From: UBA9653 sp014859835
GTDB taxonomy: Archaea; Thermoplasmatota; Thermoplasmata; UBA10834
Assembly: GCA_014859835.1 (NCBI GenBank)
Contig: JACZKW010000104.1
Span: 1 to 64,000 of the forward strand
Length of the DNA: 64,000 bases
Direction of reading: 5' to 3'
A model generated the notes under the pieces. That model searched no databases. It worked only from the letters and a program-made list of their open reading frames with translations, and had not been told where the DNA came from. Shown one piece after another: positions 26,870 to 35,467 of this stretch. The stretch's first letter is position 1, and each line of letters begins with the position of its first letter. Both the position numbers and the translations under genes were made by a program.

Positions 26870-26942
26870 GCCACCGTAGCTCAGCTGGAAGAGCAGCTGA
26901 CTTGTAATCAGCAGGTCGGGAGTTCGAATCTCCCCGGTGGCT
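26870..26942 (+). tRNA. tRNA-Thr (anticodon UGU)
   Basis: Cloverleaf with acceptor GCCACCG/CGGTGGC and discriminator T; CCA is not encoded. The anticodon stem GCTGA/TCAGC encloses CTTGTAA, anticodon TGT (UGU). D arm TAGCTCAGCTGG and T arm GGGAGTTCGAATCTCC are standard. A TATA-like element (CTATATG near 26829) lies ~40 bases upstream. Confidence 0.95.
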
Positions 26943-27125
26943 CTTCGATTCTTTTCGCATAGTAGTGAAAGCTGCACCTAATCGCTTTTGCACCCGCTTC
27001 AAGCATAATTGTAGACACATTATAATATTATTTCAATATGAATTGATAATCGCTACTACATCACACCTATTATTGGCAAATGTGACTGACAATTATTCTT
27101 AATACCATGGATTGCCATAAAAATA

Positions 27126-27134
27126 TTAATATAG
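27126..27134 (+). promoter_or_regulatory. Box A promoter of the giant surface protein gene
   Basis: TTAATATAG within a very AT-rich stretch, about 69 bases before ATG 27195; transcription should start near 27155. The leader then contains the hairpin at 27163-27181. Confidence 0.45.
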
Positions 27135-27162
27135 CATCGGGCGACTTCAAATCTCAATTACG

Positions 27163-27181
27163 CTGTGCGCAAAACGCACAG
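27163..27181 (+). promoter_or_regulatory. Leader hairpin abutting the ribosome site
   Basis: Perfect 7-base inverted repeat CTGTGCG / CGCACAG with a CAAAA loop, immediately followed by the ribosome site GAGGGTGAGGGG of the 1858-residue protein. The layout parallels the hairpin at 9331-9350. Confidence 0.5.
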
Positions 27182-27194
27182 AGGGTGAGGGGAA

Positions 27195-30100
27195 ATGAAT
27201 CGGGAATCCAACAAGATATTGCCCACGCTAGGGATAGCTTTCTGCCTGCTTTTTTCGACCGCCGCATTGATGTTCGTTTCGAACGCGGTAATTGGAGTCG
27301 CATATCAATCACCAGATGACTATGTCATCGGTGATATTGTCGGCTCCAACTTCGGGCGTTCGATAGCAATCATAGACATCAACAATGACAAAATCGATGA
27401 CCTCGTCATGGGAGCCCCGCTGAATGATTCAGCCATGGGGTCTGTCATCGTCAACATGTCCGCTGGTGGGGAACCAATGAAGCAGACGTGCGTGATTGAT
27501 GGACAGGCCGAGGGAGATATGTTTGGATGGGTCGTCGCAAATGTAGGCGACCTTGATAACGATGGCGTCGAAGATCTTGCCGTAGGTGCCCCGTTAGCAG
27601 ATAACGGGGGAGAAGATTCCGGCAGTGTCGCCATATTCTATGGTGGGGCGGGATTCGACGGAACGGCGGATCTATGGATACACGGCTCCAGCGCAGGAGA
27701 CCAACTCGGTTACTCCTTGGCTGCTGGCGGGATGATCAACTCGGACGGATATGGCGATCTCATCATCGGCGCTCCATTCGCAGACCCAGGCGGCCTTGAG
27801 GATGCGGGTCTCGTGAGCGTCTTCTACGGCGGAGATCCGATGAACAATGTTGCGGACAAGACCTTCACTGGCAGCGTTGCTGGTGCCCAATACGGATGGT
27901 CCGTCTCTGGTGGAGGCAGCGTCGATAGCGATGCCTCGCTCGACATGGTCGTGGGGGCTCCTGGATACAAGACGGGAGGGTCGACCACCGGGGCTGCGTA
28001 TGTGATACGCAACATCATCAAGACAAGCCCGACGACAACAATCATTCAGGGAACCAAGGCAGGAGACATGTTCGGATTCAGCGTCTGCATGGTCCATGAC
28101 ATGAACAATGACGCATTCCAGGACATTGCAATCGGAGCGCCATATAATGACGATGGTGGAACGAACGCTGGTTCGGTGTCAATCCTGCTCGGAGACTCAA
28201 GGTTCAGGGGCGACGTTAGCCTGACCATCGAGGGCAGCAGCGGCGAAGGACTTGGATATTCCATAGCTTCTGGCGATTTTAGAGGCGATGCATATGCTGA
28301 CCTCTTGGTTGGCGCACCATTCAGCAAATTGAACTCGACAGGCGATGGCAGAGCCTATGCATACTTCGGAGCTGCCAGCCTGGACAATGAAGAAGACATC
28401 ATCCTGGCACCAAGTACTGGTGCGGGTTGGTTCGGAGCCTCGGTTGCAGTCGGAGGGGATATACTAGGCGACAATGCCCGAGACTTCGCAGTCGGCGATC
28501 CACTATACGACTCGACGAGTCCGAGCGTCTTGAACGCAGGAAGGGTCGACGTATATTCCGGCATATATATCGAAGAACCAAACCCGCCGATGGTGCAGGT
28601 CTACGTTTATATCCCACCGAACACCGAGATCGGACTGGAGGGGTTCACAGTCACGCTGGAATCTGGAACATATGTGAAGACCAACATGACCAACTCGGAT
28701 GGATACTGCGAGATGGAGGTCATTGCGGGCGTGTTCACATTGACCGTCGCGAAGGACGGGTACATTTCCAATGTGACCGAGTCCCTAGCATTATCTATGG
28801 ATGAAGTTGAGGTGAAGACATACTACCCGATGCTCATACCCCATGTGGATGGGTTCGTCATTGATGCCGTCGATGGCAGTGGTGTCGGTGGAGCGAGCGT
28901 GGTGCTGTACAACGGAACGACCGTCGTGAACAGCCTGACCACCCCGTCGAACGGATCGTATTCATTCGACCTCCCCGATGAGTTCATCCCGGATGTCGGA
29001 ATGGACATCAACCTCACATTGAATGTCTCGGATGGCGAACATTACTCTGAATCGGTACCCTTTGCTCTCGAGCGGAACATTACGCTAGAGAAATACAACG
29101 TGTCAATGCACAGGTTCCCAGTTATCGGCGGGACCGTCAGGGATGCAATGACGCTGACGACCATCATCGGCGCAGTGGTAGAGGTATGGCAGGACACTGA
29201 ACTGCTAGCCACCGTGACAACTAACAGTAAGGGAGTCTATTCTGCAGTGGCTACAGACGCGGATGTGCCGGATTCTGTCACACTCATGGTTACCGCGGAC
29301 AACTACTGCCTCGGAACTGCGACCATTGATGTGGAAGAGGACGAGGAGTACACACGGAACTTCGCCCTCCAGATAGATTCGAGCACGCCGACTTCTGAGG
29401 TAACAGATCTGCCGGAGTACACGGATACCAGCGAGTTAACGGTCAGTGCGACCGCGAGCGATGCAGAGGGCGTGATGGAGGTTGAGCTGTGGGTCAGATA
29501 CGGCGGAACGGGAGTGTTCTCCCTGTTCGCCACAGATGACCTGGCACCGTATGCGTTCGATCTCGACGCTGAAGAGTTGAGCGGTGATGGGCTTTATGAG
29601 TTCTACTCGATAGCCATAGACTTCGCAGACAACAGGGAAGCCGCACCGACTAGCAGTGACACCTACACGCGCGTAGACACTCTTGCGCCGGAGTCCGCTG
29701 TAGATGAACTCTCCATGTACACGACCGATGCGAACTTCACCGTGTCTGTCACGGCCAGCGATGCGAATGGAGTGAGCGAGGTCGAGCTGTACTATCAGAT
29801 GGATGGTGGCGGATGGATCTTGTTCAATTCCGATGATTCCGATCCGTTCTCATGGGCGTTCAATACGACGCTCCTGGCAGGCGACGGTGTCTACGAGTTC
29901 TATTCGATCGCCACTGACGAATATGGAAGTGATGAGTCTGCACCCGGCACCAACGACACCTACACTATCGTTGATACAGTCGCGCCGTCGATAGTAATCG
30001 ACACGCCCGTTGAGGACGATGTGATAGCAGATACGACCGTGACGGTCTCATGGACCGCCAGCGATGACGAATCCGGTTTGGCAGGCTTCGACATTAGGCT

Positions 30101-32771
30101 TGACGGAGGCAGCTGGGAAGATATCGGGACTGTGGTGACCTACGACTTCGAGAGCATGGCCGACGGTGAGTACAAGGCCGAGGTAAGGGCGACTGACAAC
30201 GCCGGACTTGCTACGATAGCCACAGTCAACTTCACTGTGGATACAGAGGCGCCCACTGTGACAATAACCTCACCGGAAGATGGCGATTTGTTCCTGGTAT
30301 CTAGCGTGACCGTTGAGTGGACGGTCACGGATGTCCAGACCAGTCTGGATAAGCTCCAGGTCAAGACTGAAATCGGGTCGTGGACGGAGATCGATATCGC
30401 AGACACCAGCTATGAGTTCGCGGACCTGTCAGAAGGATCGCACACACTATATGTCATGGCGACAGACCTGGGTGGATTGGACGCTCAGGACGAAGTGACT
30501 GTCACCGTGGACACCATGGCACCGACCCTTGCGATTGACTCACCTGTGGAGGACGAGATTCTGATCTCGACCACGGTGGAAGTAGAGTGGACCGCGAGCG
30601 ATGACGGTACAGGCATCGATATGTTCGAGATCAAGCTCGATTCGGGATCCTGGATCGATGTCGGTCTCGATACATCGTATGACTTCATGAGCGTCGCGGA
30701 CGGTAGCCACACGGTCTATGTCAGAGCGACGGATGTCGCTGGCTGGCCAGTGACCGAATCGGTGACATTCACGGTCAATACCGAGGCGCCTATCGTCATG
30801 ATAACATCACCAGAAGACGGGAATGTCGTGACGGATTCGTCAGTACTGATGGAATGGGATGTCACGGAAGTCCAGCTCGGGATCGACAAGATAGATGTCA
30901 AGGCGGACTCGGATGATTGGACCGAGATAGATGCGGCGGACGTTAGCTATGTGTTCGACGACTTGAGCGAAGGTCCTCACACGTTATATGTCAGGGTGAC
31001 CGACCTCTCAAGCCTGCAGACGACGGAGATCGTCCAGATAGTCGTGGACACGGTCAGCCCGACCGTGGCGATAACCTCGCCTGACGAGGACGAGCTGCTC
31101 GCGGATTCGACGGTGTCGATGGTGTGGACAGCTGCCGATACGACCTCTGGTCTGGCCAACATGCAGGTGATGCTGGACGCTGGGTCCTGGGTCATCCTCG
31201 ATGACGCCGTCAGAACCTATGAGTTCTCCGAACTGAGCGATGGAACACATACACTGTATGTGAAGGCGACTGACATGGGTGGGTTGGAAGCGACCGATTC
31301 CGTGTCCATCGAGGTCGACACCATCGCCCCTGCAGTGGAGATATCGACACCGGATGATGGCGAGATCTTCAGCGCTGGAACGGTTGCCGTCGAATGGACT
31401 GGCAGCGACGCAGGCTCAGGTGTTGCGATGTATGAGGTCAGGCTTGACACGGGAATATGGATCGATGTTGGCACTGATCTGACCTACGACTTCGTCGCAG
31501 TTCCTCAGGGAAGCCATGCGATCACCGTGAGGGCGACTGACAATGCGGGACTAACTGCCAGTGACGCAGTGGAGATAGTCGTGGACACCTCTGCACCAGC
31601 AGTCGTCATAGGTAGCCCGGAGGATGGCTATGACCTTGACACATCAAGCGTATCAGTGACCTGGACAGTTACCGAGGCGCAGTCCGATGTTACAGCTGTC
31701 GAGATACAACTGGACGCCGGTGCCTGGGTGAGCGTCGGGGCGACGACAGTGACTCATGAATTCACTGGTGTCTCCGATGGATCGCACACGATATCTGTAA
31801 GAGTGACCAACTCTGCTGGTCTCAACGGCACGGATTCGGTGACGGTGCGTGTGGATACAACAGCGCCATCGGTCAGCATCACGGATCCTTTGACAGACGA
31901 TGAGTTCGGAGAGTCATCGGTTGATATCTCCTGGACTGGCAGTGACGGTGGAGCGGGACTTGCAGGCTACAGCATCCGCGTGGACGGAGGCAGCTGGGTG
32001 GATGTATCAATGGCGACGACATACACCTTCGATGATCTGGATGACGGAGATCACACGATCGACGTCATGGCGACAGATCAGGCAGGTAATACCGCTACGG
32101 CCAGCGTTTCGTTCCTGGTAGACACAACGATGCCGACTATCGTGATAGTGTCCCCGTATGCCAGCGCACTGTTCGGGAGCTCTTCCGTCACGGTGACATG
32201 GTCTGCCGTAGATGAAGGATCAGGCTTGGACGTAATCGAGGTAAGATACGATTCGACCGAGTGGGTGGAGGTTCCAGCGACGACTGCGACATACACCTTC
32301 TCGAGTCTGCCCGATGGATCGCATACACTTGAGATATGCGCAACCGATGCATGCGGCTATGAATGCACCGAATCGGTGACTATAAGGGTGGACACCATAG
32401 CGCCGACCCTTAGCATCACGACACCAGACATGGACGATGTGTTCGATGTATCAGATGTGACCGTATCTTGGACCGCTTCTGACGCAGGCAGCGGAATAGC
32501 CCAGGTCCTCGTATCGATCGACGGAGGAGCTGCGGTGAGCCTTGGAACGACCGCGACATCACACACATTAGAGGGGCTTGAGGATGGCGAGCATGATGTC
32601 ACCATCGAGGTCGTGGACGCAGCTGGGAAGTCCACCGAGGCGACGATCAGCTTCACAATCGATACGAGCGGAGGAATAAGCACAACCACCCTCGTGATTG
32701 TGGGCGCACTCATCGCTGTGATAGTAGTTGGTGCGGCTGTGATGCTAATGAAGCGCAAGAAGAGTCCCTGA
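27195..32771 (+). CDS. Giant surface protein: FG-GAP propeller plus Ig-like repeat stalk
   Basis: 1858 residues with an N-terminal signal sequence (ILPTLGIAFCLLFSTAALMFV). Residues ~45-450 hold seven FG-GAP repeats (for example GDLDNDGVEDLAVGAPL and DMNNDAFQDIAIGAPY), enough for one integrin-alpha-like seven-bladed propeller with Ca-binding DxDxDG-like loops. Three carboxypeptidase-regulatory-like beta modules follow (~475-715), then two related Ig-like modules (~770-925) and ten Ig-like repeats of ~90 residues (~927-1822), each beginning DTxAPxVxIxxP. A TM helix (LVIVGALIAVIVVGAAVMLM) and KRKK anchor it at the C-terminus. It is probably an adhesin or envelope protein; the ligand is unknown. 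Confidence 0.85.
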   Translation: MNRESNKILPTLGIAFCLLFSTAALMFVSNAVIGVAYQSPDDYVIGDIVGSNFGRSIAIIDINNDKIDDLVMGAPLNDSAMGSVIVNMSAGGEPMKQTCVIDGQAEGDMFGWVVANVGDLDNDGVEDLAVGAPLADNGGEDSGSVAIFYGGAGFDGTADLWIHGSSAGDQLGYSLAAGGMINSDGYGDLIIGAPFADPGGLEDAGLVSVFYGGDPMNNVADKTFTGSVAGAQYGWSVSGGGSVDSDASLDMVVGAPGYKTGGSTTGAAYVIRNIIKTSPTTTIIQGTKAGDMFGFSVCMVHDMNNDAFQDIAIGAPYNDDGGTNAGSVSILLGDSRFRGDVSLTIEGSSGEGLGYSIASGDFRGDAYADLLVGAPFSKLNSTGDGRAYAYFGAASLDNEEDIILAPSTGAGWFGASVAVGGDILGDNARDFAVGDPLYDSTSPSVLNAGRVDVYSGIYIEEPNPPMVQVYVYIPPNTEIGLEGFTVTLESGTYVKTNMTNSDGYCEMEVIAGVFTLTVAKDGYISNVTESLALSMDEVEVKTYYPMLIPHVDGFVIDAVDGSGVGGASVVLYNGTTVVNSLTTPSNGSYSFDLPDEFIPDVGMDINLTLNVSDGEHYSESVPFALERNITLEKYNVSMHRFPVIGGTVRDAMTLTTIIGAVVEVWQDTELLATVTTNSKGVYSAVATDADVPDSVTLMVTADNYCLGTATIDVEEDEEYTRNFALQIDSSTPTSEVTDLPEYTDTSELTVSATASDAEGVMEVELWVRYGGTGVFSLFATDDLAPYAFDLDAEELSGDGLYEFYSIAIDFADNREAAPTSSDTYTRVDTLAPESAVDELSMYTTDANFTVSVTASDANGVSEVELYYQMDGGGWILFNSDDSDPFSWAFNTTLLAGDGVYEFYSIATDEYGSDESAPGTNDTYTIVDTVAPSIVIDTPVEDDVIADTTVTVSWTASDDESGLAGFDIRLDGGSWEDIGTVVTYDFESMADGEYKAEVRATDNAGLATIATVNFTVDTEAPTVTITSPEDGDLFLVSSVTVEWTVTDVQTSLDKLQVKTEIGSWTEIDIADTSYEFADLSEGSHTLYVMATDLGGLDAQDEVTVTVDTMAPTLAIDSPVEDEILISTTVEVEWTASDDGTGIDMFEIKLDSGSWIDVGLDTSYDFMSVADGSHTVYVRATDVAGWPVTESVTFTVNTEAPIVMITSPEDGNVVTDSSVLMEWDVTEVQLGIDKIDVKADSDDWTEIDAADVSYVFDDLSEGPHTLYVRVTDLSSLQTTEIVQIVVDTVSPTVAITSPDEDELLADSTVSMVWTAADTTSGLANMQVMLDAGSWVILDDAVRTYEFSELSDGTHTLYVKATDMGGLEATDSVSIEVDTIAPAVEISTPDDGEIFSAGTVAVEWTGSDAGSGVAMYEVRLDTGIWIDVGTDLTYDFVAVPQGSHAITVRATDNAGLTASDAVEIVVDTSAPAVVIGSPEDGYDLDTSSVSVTWTVTEAQSDVTAVEIQLDAGAWVSVGATTVTHEFTGVSDGSHTISVRVTNSAGLNGTDSVTVRVDTTAPSVSITDPLTDDEFGESSVDISWTGSDGGAGLAGYSIRVDGGSWVDVSMATTYTFDDLDDGDHTIDVMATDQAGNTATASVSFLVDTTMPTIVIVSPYASALFGSSSVTVTWSAVDEGSGLDVIEVRYDSTEWVEVPATTATYTFSSLPDGSHTLEICATDACGYECTESVTIRVDTIAPTLSITTPDMDDVFDVSDVTVSWTASDAGSGIAQVLVSIDGGAAVSLGTTATSHTLEGLEDGEHDVTIEVVDAAGKSTEATISFTIDTSGGISTTTLVIVGALIAVIVVGAAVMLMKRKKSP
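29973..32660 (+). repeat. Tandem coding repeat, ten units of ~269 bases
   Basis: Ten diverged Ig-like units within the giant surface protein. Each starts with DTxAPxVxIxxP and contains SWTASD, WxDVG and SDGSHTxxVRATD motifs. Units 1-4 alternate between IDTPVEDD / IDSPVEDE and ITSPEDGD / ITSPEDGN openings, which suggests duplication of a two-unit block. Confidence 0.75.
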
Positions 32772-32787
32772 AAACCTAGAAAACGGC

Positions 32788-32807
32788 CCTTGGACCATGG
32801 TCCAAGG
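32788..32807 (+). terminator. Palindromic terminator-like hairpin after the surface protein gene
   Basis: A perfect 20-base palindrome starting CCTTGGACC, extended by GGC/GCC outside it, lies 17 bases after the stop and is followed by the T-rich ATTTTATTATATTG. It also lies between convergent genes, so it may serve both. Confidence 0.6.
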
Positions 32808-32912
32808 AGCCTTCAATCATTTTATTATATTGTCTGTAGAATAATCAGAAAATCGTTTGATCGACCAGGACAGTGATGCGTCCCGGCCGGAGTTTTCAGG
32901 GTTTGTGCGCCT

Positions 32913-33806
32913 TCAGAGCAGAAACACAGGCTTGCTCGGCCTCAGGGAGTACTTCTTGCACTTGTAGCAGTACCATTCATTGTACTCAGGGATGAACTTC
33001 ATATCATCCCCGCAGGCCGGACAGGTCTTCTTCTCCTTGGGCGCGTATTCCTTGCACGCAACGCAGTAGTGCCGTTCGTACTTCTCGATCCACTTCAGAG
33101 GCTTGCCGCACTTCGGACACATTCCGGCGCCCGAGGGCTTGGTTGACGGTTTTGCGGCCGGCTTGGGCTGCTCGACCGCCTTCTTCCGGCGCAGAGGGTA
33201 CTTCTTGCAGCTGTAACAGTACCACTCGGAGTACTTCTCGACGTACTTGAGCTCGCCGCCACAGTCTGGGCAGGCCTTCATCTCCGGAGCAGGCTTTGCC
33301 TCTTCCTTCGGCTTGTCCTCCTTGGGCGCATATTTCTTGCACCCGTAGCAGTAGTGCCGCTGGTACTTTTCGATCCACTTCAGAGGTTGGCCGCAGTTGG
33401 TACACATCCTGATGGTCATGTCAGTCTTGGGCTCCGCAGCGGGTGCCACAACATCAGGCACCCCTTTCGGAATCGCTGACAGCATAGCCTCTTTAGGCTC
33501 GACCTCAGATATCTCCGCCAGATCAGCGGCCAATTCATCTTCATAATCATCAGAATAATCCTTGAACGCCTCGCGGACAGGGACTTCGTCCATCTGTTCG
33601 GAGTCTATGACAGCTGGGGCGATTTCAGACGCCACCTGATCCTCGATGTGCTCGACGGTTTCCTCGGCATGTTCATGGTCTTCCTCGGTTCCGTCGACAT
33701 AAGTGTTGCATTCGTAACAATACCACTTCTCGATGTGCTCAACGAAGAAAGGCTCTTCGCCACACTTCGGACACTTTGACGCTTCCATCAATTTTAGCTC
33801 CTTCAT
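32913..33806 (-). CDS. Protein with five zinc ribbons
   Basis: 297 residues from ATG 33806, five bases after GGTGA; ATG 33812 is also possible. Five ribbons share the pattern CPxCGxxxx(F/W)(V/I)(E/P)xYxxxYCYxC: one at the N-terminus (CPKCGEEPFFVEHIEKWYC), then after a ~90-residue acidic region four more separated by Pro/Lys/Ala linkers. Eighteen or more Cys are placed as CxxC pairs. There is no membrane segment. I know of no function; the repeated ribbons suggest multivalent nucleic-acid or protein binding. A box A (TTATAC near 33884, minus strand) precedes it. Confidence 0.72.
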   Translation of the reverse strand: MKELKLMEASKCPKCGEEPFFVEHIEKWYCYECNTYVDGTEEDHEHAEETVEHIEDQVASEIAPAVIDSEQMDEVPVREAFKDYSDDYEDELAADLAEISEVEPKEAMLSAIPKGVPDVVAPAAEPKTDMTIRMCTNCGQPLKWIEKYQRHYCYGCKKYAPKEDKPKEEAKPAPEMKACPDCGGELKYVEKYSEWYCYSCKKYPLRRKKAVEQPKPAAKPSTKPSGAGMCPKCGKPLKWIEKYERHYCVACKEYAPKEKKTCPACGDDMKFIPEYNEWYCYKCKKYSLRPSKPVFLL

Positions 33807-34035
33807 ACGCATCACCGAGCACAGGTCAGACTTACCCCCTCTCACCGGTCTGCGTTCTTGAGTTTTCAACGGTCCCCGAGCGTATAAGTAGGTGCTTTCC
33901 TGGGAATCAGGCCTGATAACAGGTACGGCCGGGGCCAATGAGGGGGGCCAGAGAGGTGTTGTGTGCTGTCAGTTAGCATACATGTAAGCGGGTAGAATAT
34001 GCCACTCCCGAATAGTAAGAGCTCCCGTTGGTATC

Positions 34036-34521
34036 ATGACGGCGAGAAGCAAGGTTTCCAGGCTCAGACCTGACCGCGAAGGAGGCATCGAAGGACTTCC
34101 GCTTCAACTACTGATAATGGTGGTCGTGGCGGGACTCGGCCTCACGATAATAATGGGGTGGATGAATTCCATAGCCGCTCCGAACGCCATCGGAGAGGTC
34201 TTCGTCAGCCCGGGTGAGATCATAGTCTTTGACGATGATGGCGACGGTCTGTACACATCGTATGACAATACGATAAGCGTCATAGTGACGGATCAGGGTG
34301 GGGACAGGCTGGAAGGAGCCACTGTGATGCTGGATGGAGCGAACATAAGGAATGCCGATGGCTCGCCTGTGAGGGGCGTGACGGATTCCAATGGACAGGT
34401 CGTGTTCTTGGGGCTCAAACTCGAGAAATTCGGATCGGGGTTCACAACCGTCACCGTCACGGTGGCCAAGGGGAATTATGGCGTCGACACCGGCTATGAG
34501 ATACCCGTCATCACGGGCTGA
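34036..34521 (+). CDS. Pilin-like surface protein with Ig-like domain
   Basis: 161 residues. A basic N-terminus leads into GIEGLPLQLLIMVVVAGLGLTIIMGW, a single hydrophobic helix near the N-terminus as in archaeal type IV pilin-like proteins. The rest is beta-rich with a Big_1-like pattern (VTDQGGDRLEGATVMLDG, VTDSNGQVVF), similar to the stalk modules of the binding protein at 9372. It is the first of three consecutive same-strand genes. A prepilin peptidase gene is not in the window. No exact cleavage site is assigned. Confidence 0.6.
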   Translation: MTARSKVSRLRPDREGGIEGLPLQLLIMVVVAGLGLTIIMGWMNSIAAPNAIGEVFVSPGEIIVFDDDGDGLYTSYDNTISVIVTDQGGDRLEGATVMLDGANIRNADGSPVRGVTDSNGQVVFLGLKLEKFGSGFTTVTVTVAKGNYGVDTGYEIPVITG

Positions 34522-34526
34522 TCGAT

Positions 34527-35000
34527 ATGCGCATCCGAGAGGATGATAGGGCCCTGGAGGCGCTGCCGCTCAGATTGATGATCGTGGCGATAGTCGCCGC
34601 CATGTCGATTGTGCCAGCCACCGAGGCTCTGAATACCGTGCGTGACAGAGAGTTCCTTATCAGGGCGGAGCTGCAACTCGAGGAGATCATCGCTTCCGCC
34701 CAGAGATTATCGATGCAGGGTCCAGGGAGCGTCGACCACATAGACCTCGACTTCTCATCGGCAGGTCGGATGAGGCTTCAGAATCTGAACATAGGGGATT
34801 CCATTGGAGGAGCGTACGAATGCTCCGTCGTTCTTGAACTCGTTTCAGGAGCGCAGATAGTCCGAACCGCATCAAGCCCCCCAGCCATGATCACATCCCA
34901 GGGAGATGAATCTCTAGAGATCTGCTCAGAGATCTGCACCATCAGAATGGTCGGAGGAGTCATCGATGGACGACAATGCATCATCGCAGAGGTGATCTGA
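34527..35000 (+). CDS. Pilin-like protein
   Basis: 157 residues. The N-terminus RALEALPLRLMIVAIVAAMSI has the same layout as the preceding gene (E-G/A-LPLxLxI followed by a hydrophobic helix). It continues with an amphipathic helix (LIRAELQLEEIIASAQRL) and a beta-rich domain, as expected of a pilin stem and head. The start is 5 bases after the preceding stop, so the two are in an operon. Four Cys in the C-terminal part could form disulfides or bind metal. Confidence 0.6.
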   Translation: MRIREDDRALEALPLRLMIVAIVAAMSIVPATEALNTVRDREFLIRAELQLEEIIASAQRLSMQGPGSVDHIDLDFSSAGRMRLQNLNIGDSIGGAYECSVVLELVSGAQIVRTASSPPAMITSQGDESLEICSEICTIRMVGGVIDGRQCIIAEVI

Positions 35001-35467
35001 CGGATTTCATCGTGTCGAAGGTGGCCATGTCGATATGCGCACTCATGTTCATGGCCGTCGCCAGTGGTATCGTCACACATTCAATGACCTTGGACGAAGG
35101 AAGTGAATTGAGCGAGATGCTCGGCTCCCTGGAGGAATTGATATTGCTCGTGAGCGGATGTGGGTCCGAGTGCGATCTTACGTGGTCGGTCCCGTGCACT
35201 CAGGACGGCTCTGAGATATGGCTTGACATCTGCCATTCGTACATGACGGCGAGCGCAGATGGCCGCACTGTCGGAGTAGAACTACGGGACCCTGTGCACA
35301 CTTGGGAATGGCAAGGAGAATCACTGAACCAATCCATCATTGAAGAGCGCGATCTGGCTTCGGACCACCTCAAGCTGCATACAGATGATGTTCTCTGCGT
35401 CAACACCAGCCTCATCCTCGTCGACGAGCTCCCGAGCATCCTGTTATTCTTGGTCCAAGTCACCTGA
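34976..35467 (+). CDS. Pilin-like protein
   Basis: 163 residues; ATG 34976 overlaps the preceding gene by 25 bases. A basic start (HHRRGD) precedes the hydrophobic helix VAMSICALMFMAVASGIV, then an acidic helix and a beta-rich domain with paired cysteines (SGCGSECDLTWSVPC). It is the third member of the pilin-like set. Its last 8 bases overlap the end of the convergent cysteine desulfurase gene. Confidence 0.55.
   Translation: MHHRRGDLTDFIVSKVAMSICALMFMAVASGIVTHSMTLDEGSELSEMLGSLEELILLVSGCGSECDLTWSVPCTQDGSEIWLDICHSYMTASADGRTVGVELRDPVHTWEWQGESLNQSIIEERDLASDHLKLHTDDVLCVNTSLILVDELPSILLFLVQVT

Noticed and set aside
25640..26942. tRNA pair as an integration site for a mobile element
   Set aside because: No integrase, no direct repeat of a tRNA 3' end was seen, and the FKBP gene between them is a normal chromosomal gene.
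29973..32660. Regular repeats that might be a CRISPR array or satellite
   Set aside because: Unit is ~269 bases, diverged, and encodes Ig-like modules in one continuous frame; there are no short identical repeats with spacers.
34036..35467. Archaellin genes
   Set aside because: Heads and N-terminal helices do not match archaellin consensus and no fla genes are nearby; pilin-like is the safer call.
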